Positions 25,414 to 34,005 of a stretch of DNA of 64,000 nt are shown here, in pieces. Source of the stretch: Paragemmobacter amnigenus. GTDB taxonomy: Bacteria > Pseudomonadota > Alphaproteobacteria > Rhodobacterales > Rhodobacteraceae. The number at the start of each line of letters is the position of its first letter. Position 1 is the first letter of the stretch. The stretch lies in NCBI RefSeq assembly GCF_009908265.2, contig NZ_JAAATX020000017.1, positions 20,302-84,301 on the forward strand. The letters are read 5' to 3'. The notes under the pieces were generated by a model. That model made no database searches and was not told the origin of the DNA. It was given only the letters and a program-made list of their open reading frames with translations. Position numbers and translations under genes: made by a program.

Positions 25414-26058
25414 ATGAGTGGGTCTGAGAATCAGAATGAGACGCCCAAGGGCTTTGCGGGTCTTGGATCATTAGTCTCAAAGATTGACGCCGGTCAGGCA
25501 GAAAGAGAAAAGTCACCAGCAAAGTCGAGCGAGCCTGTGGCTGCCTCTGGTGGCGCAGGGTCCGAACCTGCTTCCCAGTCCAGACCTCATCCTATTCCTC
25601 TGCGGCAGACCTCTGAGCCTGTACGACCTAGAGAGGCAGCTCCTAATTCATCCGCTACGAAAAAATGGCTCCTCGCCGCAGTATGTTTTGGCGGCGTGGT
25701 TTGGTGGCTCAACGAGAACCCGGGCTCATCCGGAACACAGACTCGCCCCTCTGGTTCATCAACGACCACCGCGATTCCAACGAGGCCAGCAGAGGTTCGC
25801 CCGCCAATTGGTGACAATAACGTGCTGTCGATGACCCAGTTGCATTACTGTTTAGCAGAGGACATTCGGCTTGATGGAGCCAGGTCTTCGCTGAACAACT
25901 ACAGTGGTGCGGATGTGGATCGTTTTAATGTGATGATTTCTGACTACAACAGCCGGTGCGGCAGTTTTAGGTATCGGAGCGGCGACCTCGAGCGCGCTCG
26001 CAGAGCTGTTGAGGCATTCAGAAGCACAATTTTGGCTGAGGGAAGAAGTAGGTTCTGA
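25414..26058 (+). CDS. Single-pass membrane protein of the chaperone-like operon
   Basis: A 214-residue protein. A Pro/Ser-rich hydrophilic N-terminus (1-~82), probably disordered and cytoplasmic, precedes one membrane segment KKWLLAAVCFGGVVWWLNE (83-101). A Ser/Thr/Pro linker follows, and then a C-terminal domain (134-210) with SMTQLHYCLAEDIRLDGARS, VDRFNVMISDYNSRCGSFRY and two Cys that could pair in the periplasm. The YC-x-A-E and DYNSRCG-x-F-x-Y motif recurs in uncharacterised membrane proteins linked to DnaK-type operons (recollection, not searched). It may anchor the complex or sense envelope events. Confidence 0.68.
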   Translation: MSGSENQNETPKGFAGLGSLVSKIDAGQAEREKSPAKSSEPVAASGGAGSEPASQSRPHPIPLRQTSEPVRPREAAPNSSATKKWLLAAVCFGGVVWWLNENPGSSGTQTRPSGSSTTTAIPTRPAEVRPPIGDNNVLSMTQLHYCLAEDIRLDGARSSLNNYSGADVDRFNVMISDYNSRCGSFRYRSGDLERARRAVEAFRSTILAEGRSRF

Positions 26059-26076
26059 TGGGAGCGAGGTGCTGGA

Positions 26077-28080
26077 ATGGCTAAGGCAGTGTGTTTCAAA
26101 TGTGGCTCTCAAAAGCATGGAGCGCTTCTTAACTGTCCTTCTTGCCAAGCAATGCCTCGAGATAATCAAGAGGTGACGCTGTCTTTGGCGCTCTCTGAGC
26201 CACTGTCGAATGCATCTGAACTTGAAAAGTACTCGACAGCTATTCGAAACTCAGGCCGCCCCGCGGTTCCTGGTGCGGTCCTAGCAGCGGCGGCGGAAGC
26301 CCTTTCGGACCCCCAATTGCGAGAGCTATTGGCTGAGCGAAGGGCTGCAAGTTCCAGCCCCCTGGGTGCGGCGTCTCACCAAGAGCCCAAGCGGGTAAAC
26401 GCTGCAGCCCCAACCATTCAGCACCAACGACACGTTTACAGGCTTCAGTCGTCGGCGCTTCATCGTTCGCCGTTTGCTGTACTTGGTGCAACTATTCGAG
26501 ATGACCGACGGGCTATAGTCGAGTTAGCTGAGAACAAGTCGCTGGAGTTGGATCACGACGAATGCCAAAGGGCTAGGTCGGAGCTCACTAATACACGAAC
26601 GCGCCTTCTAACAGAGATTGCTTGGCTTCCCGGCGTTTCGCCGCGCAGAGCAACGGAATGTTTGCGGCTTCTTTCAAGTGATGCGCTCGCTGTACGTGAT
26701 GAAACAAACCTCCCGACTCTTGCTAAAGCCAACCTTTGGTCCTCAGCTTTGAGCGCGGTATCTGTTGATCATGATGACTCAGATTTAACTGAGTTCATCG
26801 TTGATTTCGCATTTTTGGTTGATGAGCTTGATGCGGACGAGGTGCTGCGTGACATCAATGAAGATAGACAAGTGTCGGGCTTTCCGATCATCCAGAGCAT
26901 AGAGCATATCGAAAGTGCTCTCGGTGAGCGCCGCAAGTGCTATCGTGAAGCTATCAAGGATTGTCTTGATAAATTCCCACCAGCAAGACTGGTGAATTTG
27001 ATGACTGAATTGGTTGATACCACAACATACAGTGGTGAAGAGAGCGCCCCAAGTCTTGTTGACGACTTGGTCGATAGCTATGAAACCGAGACTCGAGTGG
27101 TTCTTCAATCAGAGCTCGAGAACATTAACGCTTTGGTCGGAAAGGTTAGAGCTGTCGCTGGGAGAGGCGAGAGTACAGTAAATTCAAACATCGATGAGTT
27201 GATTGCAGTCGCAAGAAATTGGGACAAGATTGCGCAGCCGATCCAGCTTAGCGCAAAGGCTCGAGGTACAACCCATGCCGCGAGCTTCGAAACGGCTCGT
27301 GTCCTCCGAGATCTGGCGATCGATCTTTTCAACGACAATGGATTGCTTGAGCAGTCAAAAAGATTGACTGAACTGTCACAGGAGCTTTTCGCTGAATTGC
27401 CGGAGTTTGCAGAGCATCTTGAGCGCGATGCAGAAGCACTGTCGAACCTTGCTTTGCAAAAGGCTCAAGCCGAGGCGGACCATGCACAATGGGAACGTGA
27501 TATCCGTTATGAAGTAGATGTTGGTGCAGTATTCAAGGAGACGCTTAAGATCTCGTCGGCAGGCGTTTCCTGGAAAGGGAAGAACTATCCTCTTGACGCG
27601 ATCACTCGTGTTCGATGGGGTGGGGTGAGCCACTCAGTTAATGGAATTCCTACCGGCACGAACTTTACCGTGGCGTTTGGCGATAGGAACTCAGAGGCCG
27701 TTGTCCACATTAAACGGAAAGAGACCTACCAAACTTTTGTTGATAAGCTTTGGCGGGCCGTTGGGGTCAGGCTCATCTCCGAAATGCTTCAAACGCTGAA
27801 AGCTGGTCGCAGCTTGAGTTTTGGTCGTGCCACCGTCTTTGACGATAAAATTCAGTTAGAGCGCCATAGATTTCTTGGTGCGAATGAGCCTGTGATTCGG
27901 ACTTGGTCTCAGGTGCAGATTTGGAATGCGGATGGTTCCTTTTTCGTTGGCGATAAAGACGACAAGAAAGTGTACGTGGGTCTCTCATACATCGATGTAG
28001 CGAACACACATCTTTTGGAGCAAATAATTCGGATGAAATTCAAGAAGGCTGGAAGCAGATTAAGCGATCTAATTGCGTAG
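26077..28080 (+). CDS. Zinc-ribbon protein with J-like segment, no HPD
   Basis: A 667-residue protein. The N-terminal zinc ribbon has Cys 6, 9, 20 and 23 (CFKCGSQKHGALLNCPSC). Residues ~128-190 (SPFAVLGATIRDDRRAIVEL, ELDHDECQRARSELTNTRTR) have the helical spacing of a J domain but lack the His-Pro-Asp needed for canonical DnaK stimulation. A long helical middle follows (~200-480). The C-terminus holds two tandem beta-rich PH/GRAM-like repeats (GVSWKGKNYPLDAITRVRWG and SFGRATVFDDKIQLERHRFL). It may act as the client-recruiting partner of the Hsp70. It lies 18 bp after the membrane protein gene. Confidence 0.68.
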   Translation: MAKAVCFKCGSQKHGALLNCPSCQAMPRDNQEVTLSLALSEPLSNASELEKYSTAIRNSGRPAVPGAVLAAAAEALSDPQLRELLAERRAASSSPLGAASHQEPKRVNAAAPTIQHQRHVYRLQSSALHRSPFAVLGATIRDDRRAIVELAENKSLELDHDECQRARSELTNTRTRLLTEIAWLPGVSPRRATECLRLLSSDALAVRDETNLPTLAKANLWSSALSAVSVDHDDSDLTEFIVDFAFLVDELDADEVLRDINEDRQVSGFPIIQSIEHIESALGERRKCYREAIKDCLDKFPPARLVNLMTELVDTTTYSGEESAPSLVDDLVDSYETETRVVLQSELENINALVGKVRAVAGRGESTVNSNIDELIAVARNWDKIAQPIQLSAKARGTTHAASFETARVLRDLAIDLFNDNGLLEQSKRLTELSQELFAELPEFAEHLERDAEALSNLALQKAQAEADHAQWERDIRYEVDVGAVFKETLKISSAGVSWKGKNYPLDAITRVRWGGVSHSVNGIPTGTNFTVAFGDRNSEAVVHIKRKETYQTFVDKLWRAVGVRLISEMLQTLKAGRSLSFGRATVFDDKIQLERHRFLGANEPVIRTWSQVQIWNADGSFFVGDKDDKKVYVGLSYIDVANTHLLEQIIRMKFKKAGSRLSDLIA

Positions 28081-28102
28081 CACTCATGGCGCGGAGGACT
28101 AA

Positions 28103-28756
28103 ATGAAGTTTCTGTCGAAAATCTTCGGATCGGGGTCACAAAACAAACCTGATGCCGTGCTAAGAGAGGCGTTTGGAAAGATCCAAAAAATTATTGACGA
28201 CGAAGATTTCCAGCTTGAGTTGGTAAACCCTGCTATCCGAGATGTCTTGAAATCTTCGCCTGCATACGATCGTAAACCAGATGGCGTAGGTGCTTTTGGT
28301 TTTGTTGAGACGAACCCTGTTCCTGTCAATGGTCCAATTGGCGAGATCGCCTACCTTTCTCGACTCGAGGCGGGACCAGGGAAGCGCTTGATGTTCCATC
28401 GCCTTGGGTCGATACAGATGGTCGATGTATTTGAAGCGGTTACTTTCGACGGAAGCCAGTGGTTTATTCTTTATCTGGATATGTATCACTCTCGGAGATC
28501 AAAGCTAGCACCGGATGGCTTGCGCTTCACGCAGGAGGTTGCGCAGTTTTCCGGTTTCAGTCAGCACTGTAAAAATTTCCCATATGATTTTGTGGAAATG
28601 AAGACGGCGCAGCAGCAGTCTGGTTTAAGCTTGGCATACATTCCTATCAGTAAGGTGGCAGATGCTCTCGAGAAACGTGTTTTCAAGAGGCCAATTGCGC
28701 ACAACGCAAAACTTGAAATCCTTAGCCAGCGACTGACCCGCTTCGGCCAACTGTGA
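28103..28756 (+). CDS. Hypothetical last gene of the chaperone-like operon
   Basis: A 217-residue soluble protein (MKFLSKIFGSGSQNKPDAVL) with a GGAGG ribosome-binding site. The core is beta-rich (GPIGEIAYLSRLEAGPGKRL, MFHRLGSIQMVDVFEAVTFD, WFILYLDMYHSRRSKLAPDG). No domain is recognised, and there is no catalytic motif or membrane segment. It is co-directional, 22 bp after the zinc-ribbon gene and AT-rich like the operon, so it probably belongs to the same system as an effector or accessory part. Confidence 0.6.
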   Translation: MKFLSKIFGSGSQNKPDAVLREAFGKIQKIIDDEDFQLELVNPAIRDVLKSSPAYDRKPDGVGAFGFVETNPVPVNGPIGEIAYLSRLEAGPGKRLMFHRLGSIQMVDVFEAVTFDGSQWFILYLDMYHSRRSKLAPDGLRFTQEVAQFSGFSQHCKNFPYDFVEMKTAQQQSGLSLAYIPISKVADALEKRVFKRPIAHNAKLEILSQRLTRFGQL

Positions 28757-28942
28757 TGGTGTCGCTTGTACTTCTGTCTTCTACATCAACGCCACATCAA
28801 CAGTCGGAAGTGGTTTAAAAACAATTGCCTGTGGTCCGCTTCCCGTTAGAGTGGCCCAATGTTGGGGAGGAAAATTCGGGAAATCAAAGAGTTGTCGGCT
28901 AAGCCGCTGATTTTTATAAGCTATTGGAATCGAGGGGGTTTC

Positions 28943-28989
28943 GGCTCATAACCTGAAGGCCGCAGGTTCAAATCCTGCCCCCGCAACCA
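28943..28989 (+). other. tRNA-fMet 3' remnant, attachment site candidate
   Basis: The sequence from GGCTCATAACCTGAAGG, through the T arm GCAGGTTCAAATCCTGC, to the acceptor end CCCCCGCAACCA is the 3' two-thirds of an initiator tRNA cut in the anticodon stem. The preceding bases do not form a 5' half, so it is a remnant, not a gene. It is what integration at a tRNA 3' end leaves at the distal element end, which puts the element to its left. Confidence 0.75.
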
Positions 28990-30589
28990 TCAAAACCCTA
29001 CACAAGCCACCGTTCGCGGTGGCTTTTGCATTCGTAGCCCCCAGTGCAAATTCCAGCACCGATGCCAGCGCGCCATAAAGCGTCACGCTGGCCGGTCCCC
29101 GCTTCGCTCCTGCCGCGACCTCAATACGCTGCACGAGGCTGCGGATGATCTCCATCGCCTGCAAGCGGGTCGCTTCATCAAGGAGCAGACGGTTCATCTC
29201 TTGCACTTTGCGGCGATAGAGCTCGCCGAGGTTCGGGTGGATCTCTAGAGTTGGGGTTGGGCTCGCCATGCTGAGCTGGCGCTCCAGATCGCGTTTGCGC
29301 GCCTCGAGCTCTTTGAGCTTATGGCGCACGCTCCCCGGATCGCCGTCGCCCTCGAGGATGAAGGCCAGCGCGCGCTCGATGCTGCGCGAGACTTTCTCCA
29401 ACTCCTTTTGCAGGACAGGGCGGTTGTCTGTTCTGCTGCGACGCTGCCGTTCCACTTCCGCCCGGAAGCTTGCCGCGAACTCGGCGATCAGATCGTCGCG
29501 GCCAAGGAGGATCTGCTCCAAGGCGGTGAGAATGCGCGTCTCAAGCTCGGCCGCGCTGATGCTGACGGGACAAGAGCAGGTGCCGCGCTCGCGCCTCGCC
29601 GAGCAGGAATACCGTTCGCGGTTGATGATCGTCATGGCCCCTCCGCAGCCGGCGCAGCGCACGAGGCCGGACAAGAGGCGCTTCTTCGTCTGGCGCTTGT
29701 TCCCGGCGCGGGAGGAATAGCGGGCGCGAAGCGCTTGGGCAGCATCCCAGGTCGCGTCGTCGATGATGCGGAGCTCTGGCACCTCCTTGGTGATCCAGAG
29801 ATGTTCAGGGTTGGGCCGTGAGACTCGTTTTGCGGTATCCGGGTCTTTGACGAAGCGCTGGCGGTTATAGGTGATGCGGCCAAGGTAGAGCGCGTTGTTC
29901 AGGATGCCGTTCTGGCGCTGCCGGCTGCCGTTGATCGTGGAGGCGTTCCACAGGCCGCCGCGGGGGCTCGGGATGCCTTGCTGGTTCAAGCTGGCGGCAA
30001 TGGCGCGCGGCGTTTGGCCTGCGACGTAATCGTCGAAGATCTGGCGAATAACCTTGGCTTCATTGGGATCGAGTTCCCGTTCACCTCTGACGAGGTCGCC
30101 GTCAGTGCCGATGCGCCGAACCATGCGGTAGCCGTAGCTATTGCCCCCGGGGATGCGACCGGCTTCGACCCGACCCCGTTGGCCCCGACGTGTCTTCTCG
30201 GCAAGGTCCTTCAGGAAGAGAGCGTTCATCGTGCCTTTAAGCCCGACGTGAAGCTCGTTGATCTCGCCTTCGGCCAGAGTGATCAGTTTGACTTCTGCGT
30301 GGGTGAGCCGCTTGTAGATGGCGGCCACGTCTTCCTGGTCCCGGCTTATCCGGTCGAGCGCCTCGGCGATCACCACATCGAAGCTGCCCGCGCGGGCAGC
30401 GTCCATCAGCGCGAGCATCCCGGGCCGCGTGCGCAGGCTGCTGGCGCTGATCGCATAGTCGCTGAAGACCTCCACCACCTCGTGTCCGAGCGCTGTCGCA
30501 CGCTCCCGGCAGAGGCGCACCTGGTCATCGATCGACGCGGCCGACTGAAGGTCCGATGAATAACGAGCGTAGATCGCAGCACGGGTCAT
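28946..30589 (-). CDS. Large serine recombinase
   Basis: A 547-residue recombinase. The N-terminal resolvase domain has AIYARYSSDLQSAASIDDQV (nucleophile Ser 11 or 12), FSDYAISASSLRTRPGMLAL and EALDRISRDQEDVAAIY. The recombinase domain has YVAGQTPRAIAASLNQQGIP. A zinc ribbon has VRCAGCGGAMTI and CSARRERGTCSCPV, and a coiled coil precedes the C-terminus. The last codons, GAGFEPAAFRL, are the antisense reading of the tRNA-fMet remnant, and the ~12 before them read through the tRNA-type terminator, so the gene's 3' end is fused to the attachment site. The start overlaps the upstream tyrosine recombinase gene by 4 bp. Confidence 0.9.
   Translation of the reverse strand: MTRAAIYARYSSDLQSAASIDDQVRLCRERATALGHEVVEVFSDYAISASSLRTRPGMLALMDAARAGSFDVVIAEALDRISRDQEDVAAIYKRLTHAEVKLITLAEGEINELHVGLKGTMNALFLKDLAEKTRRGQRGRVEAGRIPGGNSYGYRMVRRIGTDGDLVRGERELDPNEAKVIRQIFDDYVAGQTPRAIAASLNQQGIPSPRGGLWNASTINGSRQRQNGILNNALYLGRITYNRQRFVKDPDTAKRVSRPNPEHLWITKEVPELRIIDDATWDAAQALRARYSSRAGNKRQTKKRLLSGLVRCAGCGGAMTIINRERYSCSARRERGTCSCPVSISAAELETRILTALEQILLGRDDLIAEFAASFRAEVERQRRSRTDNRPVLQKELEKVSRSIERALAFILEGDGDPGSVRHKLKELEARKRDLERQLSMASPTPTLEIHPNLGELYRRKVQEMNRLLLDEATRLQAMEIIRSLVQRIEVAAGAKRGPASVTLYGALASVLEFALGATNAKATANGGLCRVLMVAGAGFEPAAFRL
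29006..29027 (+). terminator. tRNA-type terminator after the fMet remnant
   Basis: GCCACCG, a TTCG tetraloop, CGGTGGC and TTTT: a textbook rho-independent terminator 16 bp past the tRNA remnant. It lies inside the C-terminal codons of the serine recombinase gene on the other strand. Confidence 0.7.
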
Positions 30590-31683
30590 GCGGGTCTCCC
30601 ATCTGTCTTATGGCGAAGTATCTTGCGGGCTTGAGCTACGGATGTGCGCAACCGGCGGCCGGCGACTATTTGGTTAGCTTGGATGTAGTGGGACTCAGAT
30701 GTCCGCGGATCAACGTGGCCGAGTAGGGGCGACACGATCCCAATGTGCTCGGGATCTTCAAGAGCGACAAATGTGGCTGCACAATCGCGGAACAGGTGCG
30801 GATTGATCGAGCGTCCAAAGGCGCGCTCGGTTGTCCTTGTGATCGCCAAGTGCATCGCCTTTGCGTTCATCGGTTCACCATAGCGCGTAATCCAAAGTCG
30901 TGAGCTGCTTCGGCCAACCAAAAGATCAGAGCGAACAATACTGGTGTAATGCTCGATGTAGGGGGTGAGGCCGGCCGATACGGGCGCTGAGAAGGGGTGC
31001 CCGGTCTTCATCTCCATGGCGGCGAAGCGCAAGAAGTACACCGTACCTTGCCTAACCAAATGCCGATCGAGTTGGATCATGGTCAGGTTGGACAGCCGCA
31101 CTGGGCAGCAAGCGAGGATGCCAATCATGAGGGCATCCCGATAAGCGCCTGGCGCATCCCTTTTGGGCGGGTTCTCGATAATGTCGCGCATGCGGTTCAA
31201 AGCCCAGTCGAGCAAATGATGTGCCGGCTGCAACCGGCTCAGCTTGTGGCGCCGGTCGACCACTTGCCGCTCTTGGTATCGCACAGCACGTTGCAGCCAC
31301 TTGAAATCTTTGCCAGGCGCCATGGCCTGAGCAACGGCCAGCAGCTCTGCAAGGCGACCCCAAAGCGTCCAGCTGCCAACCTCCTGCGATTGCAGCTCCT
31401 CGATATAGGGCCGGATCGCGTCGGGATCGATGCGGTCCGTAGGATCATCGACCGTGGCTCGCAGCCTGCCACTTCGGGCGAGGAAGGTTAGCCACCGGCC
31501 ATAACCCTTACGGTACTTCGAACGCGTCTCATCCCGCCAATGAAAGCCTGGTCCGACGGTGCCATCCAACACATCTCCAGGCGACAGGGCTGCCTCCCAC
31601 GCAGCTCTATCCTCGGATGGCCAAAGATGGAGTGGAAGGCAACGTCGTGCTGGATCCTCGAATGGGTGGAGTTTGTCAGCCAT
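30586..31683 (-). CDS. Tyrosine recombinase B of the recombinase cluster
   Basis: A 365-residue product from the ATG at 31,683 (MADKLHPFEDPARRCLPLHL), the first start compatible with the 8-bp overlap with the preceding gene. The catalytic half shows CCPVRLSNLTMIQLD (Arg), AAMEMKTGHPF (probable Lys), INPHLFRDCAATFVAL (His-x-x-Arg) and SPLLGHVDPRTSESHYIQA (His and nucleophile Tyr). The N-terminal core-binding region is long and helical. It probably acts with the other recombinases of the overlapping operon; which DNA it moves is unknown. Confidence 0.85.
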   Translation of the reverse strand: MADKLHPFEDPARRCLPLHLWPSEDRAAWEAALSPGDVLDGTVGPGFHWRDETRSKYRKGYGRWLTFLARSGRLRATVDDPTDRIDPDAIRPYIEELQSQEVGSWTLWGRLAELLAVAQAMAPGKDFKWLQRAVRYQERQVVDRRHKLSRLQPAHHLLDWALNRMRDIIENPPKRDAPGAYRDALMIGILACCPVRLSNLTMIQLDRHLVRQGTVYFLRFAAMEMKTGHPFSAPVSAGLTPYIEHYTSIVRSDLLVGRSSSRLWITRYGEPMNAKAMHLAITRTTERAFGRSINPHLFRDCAATFVALEDPEHIGIVSPLLGHVDPRTSESHYIQANQIVAGRRLRTSVAQARKILRHKTDGRPA

Positions 31684-33394
31684 GCTTGCCCGCACGGTCC
31701 TTGAGGCGGTCGCGCGCCGCTGCGACTGAGGCTTGATAGTGACGGACCGCATTCTTTTGTTCAAACTGCGCATAGGACTTCATCGCGGTTTGCAGTGTGT
31801 CTCCGATCGCGTGGCCCAAGGTCACGAAGTCGCCAGGGTGAATCATGCAGTGGATTTTGCCGGCGATGCTCCGGAACAGATGCGCGTGTACGACTAGCCC
31901 CGTGTGCTCGTAGATCATCTCCTTGATAAGAGCGGACAGATTGGCTGCGAACTTGGGGCCACCCGATCGGTTGGGAAAGACATACTCCGAAGGGCTTTCG
32001 ATCAGCCAAGGCCGATAGTCCCTCATGTACAGGTCGTACAGGCGCAGAGTCTCGCCCGTAAGCTCATATGAAAGGCTCCTGTTGTTCTTGACCTCCTCGC
32101 CGGGGATGGACAGCAACAAACAAGACTGTCCCTTCACCTCGGTACGCCGCACATGGCGTTCGAAGCTGAGACGGCTCAGGTTCCCAATGCGCATCGGAGC
32201 ATGCAGTAGGATCTCGATGGCAAGCGCCGCCTGCAACAGGAGCGCGCGCCGTTGTGGGCGGAGAGCCTTGTTCGCTGCCAATTGAACCAGACGACTTGGC
32301 AGTTGGAGCAGGTTTGCGAGGTTGCGGTCGTCGTCAAGTTGTTCGAGACGTTCCTGGTTCTTAGCGCGGACCACGGTCGTCCCATTGGCCAGACGAGTGC
32401 AAAGCGATCGAATCTCTTCAAGATGCGCCGCATCGACCTTCACGCCATATCGCGCGATGGTCTTCACGCAGGTTGCGAGCTTATGCGTACTCTCGGTTGG
32501 TTTGCCGCCGAAGCGGCTCATGTAGAAACGCAGACCTGCCTTCAGCTTCGTCAAATCCACAAGGCAGGCGAGCTCGGTTATCTCTTCGATTGGAGTTCCG
32601 CTCCGCACGATCGCCGAAGCCACCTGTTGGATGTTGAAGCGCTGGTGCTTTAGTGTCGCCGGCCGAAGTGGCTTAGCTGGACCTTCGCCAGTCAGTGGGT
32701 CCGGTTGGGCCAGCCGGTCGATCCAACGAGCAACGTCCGCTTGGAAAGAGGCCGGAAAAGCTTCGATCGGGAAGGTCCATCGATCTCGTCTGTACGGAAA
32801 CCCCAGCGGCCGTTGTGGCCAATCAGCCCTGGTACGGCAGAGCCTGTTCCAGGTCGCAACGGTTGCGCTTACTTTGGCATCCGGCCTGTCGGTAAAGGTC
32901 TCGTTGGCGATGGCGTCCCTAAGTGCTCTTGCATGCTCGTCGCGGACTTGATCCGGCGAAACGTTCAGCGCGCTGCAGTACTGTGCCAGTTGTGTCAGCT
33001 TCCATACGTCATGTCTGTCTGGTAACCGAGCGAGAATATCCGCCCAAGCGGGCGACGGCGGGCTAAGCCAATCGGACCGGGCCCGAGATGCACCACAAAG
33101 CTCCAAAGCCTTAATGACACCAGCGCGGATGTTCTTTAACCGCTTCTCCGACAGTCCAGCCTGCGCAGGATGTACCCGGCGAAAGCGCACGTGCACCCAG
33201 TTGATGTTGGCCGGGACGCCGCTCGGATCCTGCCCGATTAGACGGCACAGCGACTGAACGGCGGACTTCAAGTCTCGTCGTTGGGTAGGCGTGACATTGA
33301 CCGCTTCGAGTTGGTCGAGAACCTTGTCCATCATCATCGCATCCGCCTTGATGAATGGGCTCAATTCCAGCGATGGTTTAGATGCTGCTGTCAT
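31676..33394 (-). CDS. Tyrosine recombinase A of the recombinase cluster
   Basis: A 572-residue product from the ATG at 33,394 (MTAASKPSLELSPFIKADAM). A very long helical N-terminal part precedes a catalytic region with LLHAPMRIGNLSRLSFERHV (Arg), SIPGEEVKNNRSLSYEL, VVHAHLFRSIAGKIHCMIH (His-x-x-Arg) and VTLGHAIGDTLQTAMKSYAQF (His, Tyr). It is longer than ordinary phage integrases (350-420), as seen in paired recombinases of integrative elements. The stop overlaps the next recombinase gene by 8 bp. Confidence 0.82.
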   Translation of the reverse strand: MTAASKPSLELSPFIKADAMMMDKVLDQLEAVNVTPTQRRDLKSAVQSLCRLIGQDPSGVPANINWVHVRFRRVHPAQAGLSEKRLKNIRAGVIKALELCGASRARSDWLSPPSPAWADILARLPDRHDVWKLTQLAQYCSALNVSPDQVRDEHARALRDAIANETFTDRPDAKVSATVATWNRLCRTRADWPQRPLGFPYRRDRWTFPIEAFPASFQADVARWIDRLAQPDPLTGEGPAKPLRPATLKHQRFNIQQVASAIVRSGTPIEEITELACLVDLTKLKAGLRFYMSRFGGKPTESTHKLATCVKTIARYGVKVDAAHLEEIRSLCTRLANGTTVVRAKNQERLEQLDDDRNLANLLQLPSRLVQLAANKALRPQRRALLLQAALAIEILLHAPMRIGNLSRLSFERHVRRTEVKGQSCLLLSIPGEEVKNNRSLSYELTGETLRLYDLYMRDYRPWLIESPSEYVFPNRSGGPKFAANLSALIKEMIYEHTGLVVHAHLFRSIAGKIHCMIHPGDFVTLGHAIGDTLQTAMKSYAQFEQKNAVRHYQASVAAARDRLKDRAGKHG

Positions 33395-33560
33395 CAGGTG
33401 GGCTCCAAATTGGACATCAGTTGCATCGGGTGGACAGGGCTGGTCAGGGTGACTGCTTCGGGACAGCGTAACACAATAATCGGGCAGTGATTGCAGCGCA
33501 CCGTTGTCCCGACGGGAACGCAACCCATTGCCATCATTGGACAATCTGGCCATCGGCTGG

Positions 33561-33764
33561 TCATCCTTCCAGCCGGTCGCGCACGAAGCGCGTGAGGTCC
33601 TGCGGGCGGATCCGCCACTGAAATCCGAGCTTCGCGGCGGGCAACTCGCCCCCCGAAATCCACCGCCGGATCGTCTTCGTCGAAACGCGCACGCATTCCG
33701 CCGCGTCAGGAATCGTCATGAGCCGCTCGGGGCTCGTCTGGGGGCGTTCGGCTGCTTTGGACAT
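33561..33764 (-). CDS. Excisionase-like helix-turn-helix protein
   Basis: A 67-residue protein, MSKAAERPQTSPERLMTIPD, then AAECVRVSTKTIRRWISGGE and LPAAKLGFQWRIRPQDLTRF: a complete MerR-type (HTH_17) excisionase domain with the usual wing. It lies 166 bp upstream of tyrosine recombinase A in the same direction and probably directs or regulates the cluster. Confidence 0.75.
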   Translation of the reverse strand: MSKAAERPQTSPERLMTIPDAAECVRVSTKTIRRWISGGELPAAKLGFQWRIRPQDLTRFVRDRLEG

Positions 33765-34005
33765 GGACCTCTCCTGGCTGTTCCGTCAGGCCAGAGGCGA
33801 CAAACTCACGTGCCGCTTGCACCGCGAGCAGGCGGACCAGCGCGCGCAGGTCACCCTGCGCTGCACTCGTTCTGATCTCCTGCTTGGGGGAAGCCCTGCG
33901 CACCTGACACGTCCTCTGCTGACCTATAGAGGACATGCTTGACCACGAGCCGGCCCGTCAGCCCGCCTTTGGCCTACACACAATGGGCCGGATGCGGGCC
34001 AGTCG

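Noticed and set aside
28922..28989. Complete tRNA-fMet gene
   Set aside because: Only the part from the anticodon stem to CCA matches; the 5' acceptor strand and D arm are missing, so it is a remnant.
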